DNA of 32,706 nt, taken from an uncultured Lachnospiraceae bacterium. Its GTDB lineage: Bacteria > Bacillota > Clostridia > Lachnospirales > Lachnospiraceae. The position numbers and the translations under genes were made by a program. Every line of letters begins with the position of its first letter. Positions within the stretch are counted from its first letter, which is position 1. A model generated the notes under the pieces. It ran no database searches, had not been told where the DNA came from, and worked only from the letters and a program-made list of their open reading frames with translations. Shown here in pieces: positions 31,199-32,706 of the stretch. Location of the stretch: contig CAJTVK010000037.1 in assembly GCA_910579645.1 (NCBI GenBank), positions 1-32,706 on the forward strand. The letters run 5' to 3'.

Positions 31199-32494
31199 AT
31201 GGAAAGGTATTTGATTCATGGAAGAATTCTGACTATGGCGGATAGTACGGAAAGGGAGGGAAAAGGAAGGGGGAGAAAGCGGAAAGGGACGGCAGACGGT
31301 GATTCCGGGAAGCAGAAGGTAAAGGCCGTGTACGAAGACGGGTATGTGCATATTGCGGACGGTAAGATAGCGGGTCTTGGTGAGATGAGTGATTTAAAGG
31401 ACGGTCTGCCGGAAACCGGGGCTGATGTTATGGATGTGGGAGGCAGGACAGTGATGCCGGGGCTGATAGAGGCTCATTGCCATATGGGAATCACGGAGGA
31501 AAAGAAGGGCATGGAAGGGGACGACTGTAATGAGAATGTGGAACCGGTGACTCCTTATCTGCGTGCCATAGATGCCATTAATCCTATGGATGCGGCGTTT
31601 GACGATGCGGTGAGGGCAGGAATTACGTCCGCTATGATAGGACCGGGCAGTTCCAATGTGGTAGGCGGGCAGTTCGCCTTTGTGAAGACGAAGGGGCGGA
31701 GAATTGATGATTTGATTGTGCTGGCGCCGGCTGCCATGAAAGTGGCTTTCGGCGAAAATCCGAAAGTAAATTATTCGGGGCAGGGGAAAATGCCCGTGAC
31801 AAGAATGTCCATTGCAGGAATGCTGCGGGAAGAATTGTTTCAGGCAAAACGGTATTGGGAGAGAAAGAAGGAGGCGCAGCGGGAGGGCTGCCGTCAGGAA
31901 CGGGAAGGGAATAAGGATTCTTCCGGGGATTTTGAAGAGGATTTCAGGTATGAGTGCTGGCTGCCGGTATTCGATAAGAGAATTCCGCTGAAGGCGCATG
32001 TGCATCGGGTGGACGATATTTTTACGGCAATCAGGATTGCAAAGGAGTTTGATTTGCGGATGACGCTGGATCATTGCAGCGAGGGGCATTTAGTGGCGGA
32101 AGAATTGGCAGAGGAAGGGTTTCCTGCCATTGTGGGGCCGGATCTGTCCAGCAGGAGCAAAATTGAAGTGCAGAATGTGGCGTTTAAGACGGCGGGGATA
32201 TTGCATCAGGCAGGAGTGAAGGTGGCAATTACTACGGATCATCCGGTATCGCTGATTCAGTCGCTTCCTATTTGTGCGGGTTTATGCGTGAAATCGGGGA
32301 TGGATATGGAGGCGGCGATGCGGGCGGTTACGATTCATGCGGCTCAGATATGCAATGTGGCGGACAGGGTGGGCAGCTTGGAGATAGGGAAGGATGCGGA
32401 TATTGCGGTTTTTGACGGCAATCCGTTGGAGGTGTTTACGGAGACTTTCTGTACTTTGATTGATGGGGTGGTGGTTTATAGTCGGGAGCAGTGA
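31199..32494 (+). CDS. Amidohydrolase, imidazolonepropionase-like (COG1228)
   Basis: ATG 31199 lies 11 bases after AAAGGAG; 431 residues. The metal-dependent amidohydrolase fold is clear: VMDVGGRTVMPGLIEAHCHMG (HxH motif), LKAHVHRVDDI, MTLDHCSEGH, VAITTDHPVS (catalytic Asp region), and the closing VGSLEIGKDADIAVFDGNPLEV. These motifs are closest to the imidazolonepropionase-like hydrolases, many of which are peptidases or of unknown substrate. Two basic/charged insertions are unusual: residues about 17-40 (EREGKGRGRKRKG) and about 220-245 (ERKKEAQREGCRQEREGNKDSS). Histidine-degradation genes are not nearby, so hutI is not implied. Substrate unknown. Confidence 0.9.
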   Translation: MERYLIHGRILTMADSTEREGKGRGRKRKGTADGDSGKQKVKAVYEDGYVHIADGKIAGLGEMSDLKDGLPETGADVMDVGGRTVMPGLIEAHCHMGITEEKKGMEGDDCNENVEPVTPYLRAIDAINPMDAAFDDAVRAGITSAMIGPGSSNVVGGQFAFVKTKGRRIDDLIVLAPAAMKVAFGENPKVNYSGQGKMPVTRMSIAGMLREELFQAKRYWERKKEAQREGCRQEREGNKDSSGDFEEDFRYECWLPVFDKRIPLKAHVHRVDDIFTAIRIAKEFDLRMTLDHCSEGHLVAEELAEEGFPAIVGPDLSSRSKIEVQNVAFKTAGILHQAGVKVAITTDHPVSLIQSLPICAGLCVKSGMDMEAAMRAVTIHAAQICNVADRVGSLEIGKDADIAVFDGNPLEVFTETFCTLIDGVVVYSREQ

Positions 32495-32706
32495 ATTAAG
32501 TAGGGGGGAGGACGCATCTGGCGGAGCAGTCCTGCCGGTATGCCCGGACGCTGCCCGCCGATGGTTCGTTCCTGCCTGTCCGGCGGCTGCTTATGCGGTA
32601 TTCTGATTTCTGCATCAAAAATGGGGGATTTCTAACTGTTTTTTCTGTCAGGCTTAGGAACTGTCAAGAAATAACTTTTCAATAGTGCGCAGGATTTTTC
32701 TTCGAG
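32495..32706. other. Right-edge noncoding sequence
   Basis: No gene or clear terminator is seen. The minus strand near 32655-32675 reads TTGACAGTTCCTAAGCCTGACAG, containing a -35-like TTGACA, which might belong to an element or gene beyond the window. Too little is present to decide. Confidence 0.25.

Noticed and set aside
31020..31214. 64-codon frame containing KYSVRG/KFSVRK repeats
   Set aside because: GTG start without a ribosome binding site, and it overlaps the amidohydrolase start; the repeats are better described at DNA level.
31199..32494. hutI (imidazolonepropionase)
   Set aside because: Only the superfamily motifs fit; unusual charged insertions and no hut genes nearby, so the specific name is not supported.
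32655..32706. End of an insertion sequence at the right edge
   Set aside because: The sequence looks element-like, but no terminal inverted repeat pair or transposase is within the window.

Overview
The window looks like a chromosomal segment of a spore-forming, anaerobic Firmicute of the Lachnospiraceae/Clostridia type. The evidence is the presence of spoVT, spoIID and a spoIIQ-like gene, strong AGGAGG-type ribosome binding sites, a T-box leader in front of ileS, and gene families typical of that group (XpaC/TelA pair, Uma2, PPK2-type Pap, a ~765-residue aconitase-like hydratase). Most of the window is about half G+C. One block (about 23.1-25.4 kb) falls to roughly 30% in the lines I counted by eye.

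Layout. 1-315 is a noncoding left edge with an inverted repeat and a G-quadruplex motif. 0.3-2.8 kb carries an XpaC-like membrane protein and a TelA-family protein in one orientation. 3.0-3.5 kb is an orphan BlaI/MecI-type repressor with a nearby inverted repeat. 3.65-4.7 kb (minus) is a membrane-anchored amidase. 5.1-5.65 kb is spoVT behind a good sigma-G-like promoter. 5.7-7.2 kb (minus) is pncB, sharing a bidirectional terminator with spoVT. 7.36-8.3 kb is a secreted protein of unknown function. 8.3-12.0 kb is an isoleucine T-box leader followed by ileS. 12.1-14.6 kb is glgP. 14.7-15.3 kb (minus) is a Uma2-type protein. 15.5-16.9 kb is pap and 17.1-19.4 kb an aconitase-family hydratase. 19.5-20.8 kb is an SH3/amidase_3 cell-wall hydrolase.

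20.9-27.0 kb is the accessory and most interesting part. A small membrane protein is tightly followed by an Hsp70/actin-fold ATPase that ends in a 14-cysteine tail. A radical SAM/SPASM enzyme with a PqqD-like C-terminal domain lies in the same orientation further on. Between the last two sits an A+T-rich, translationally coupled pair encoding an AAA15-type ATPase and a TOPRIM-like protein. It looks like a horizontally acquired defence module that has split an older operon. My working hypothesis is that the membrane protein, Cys-tailed ATPase and radical SAM enzyme form an uncharacterised Cys-rich peptide modification system.

27.0-32.7 kb holds an EF-hand-like Ca-binding repeat protein, a 67-bp tandem repeat array, spoIID behind a sigma-E-like promoter, a spoIIQ-like gene behind a sigma-F-like promoter and lacking the LytM catalytic residues, and a COG1228-type amidohydrolase. 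SpoIID and SpoIIQ would act together in engulfment, one made in the mother cell and one in the forespore, and the promoter types seen fit that division. No tRNA, rRNA, CRISPR array or complete insertion sequence was seen.
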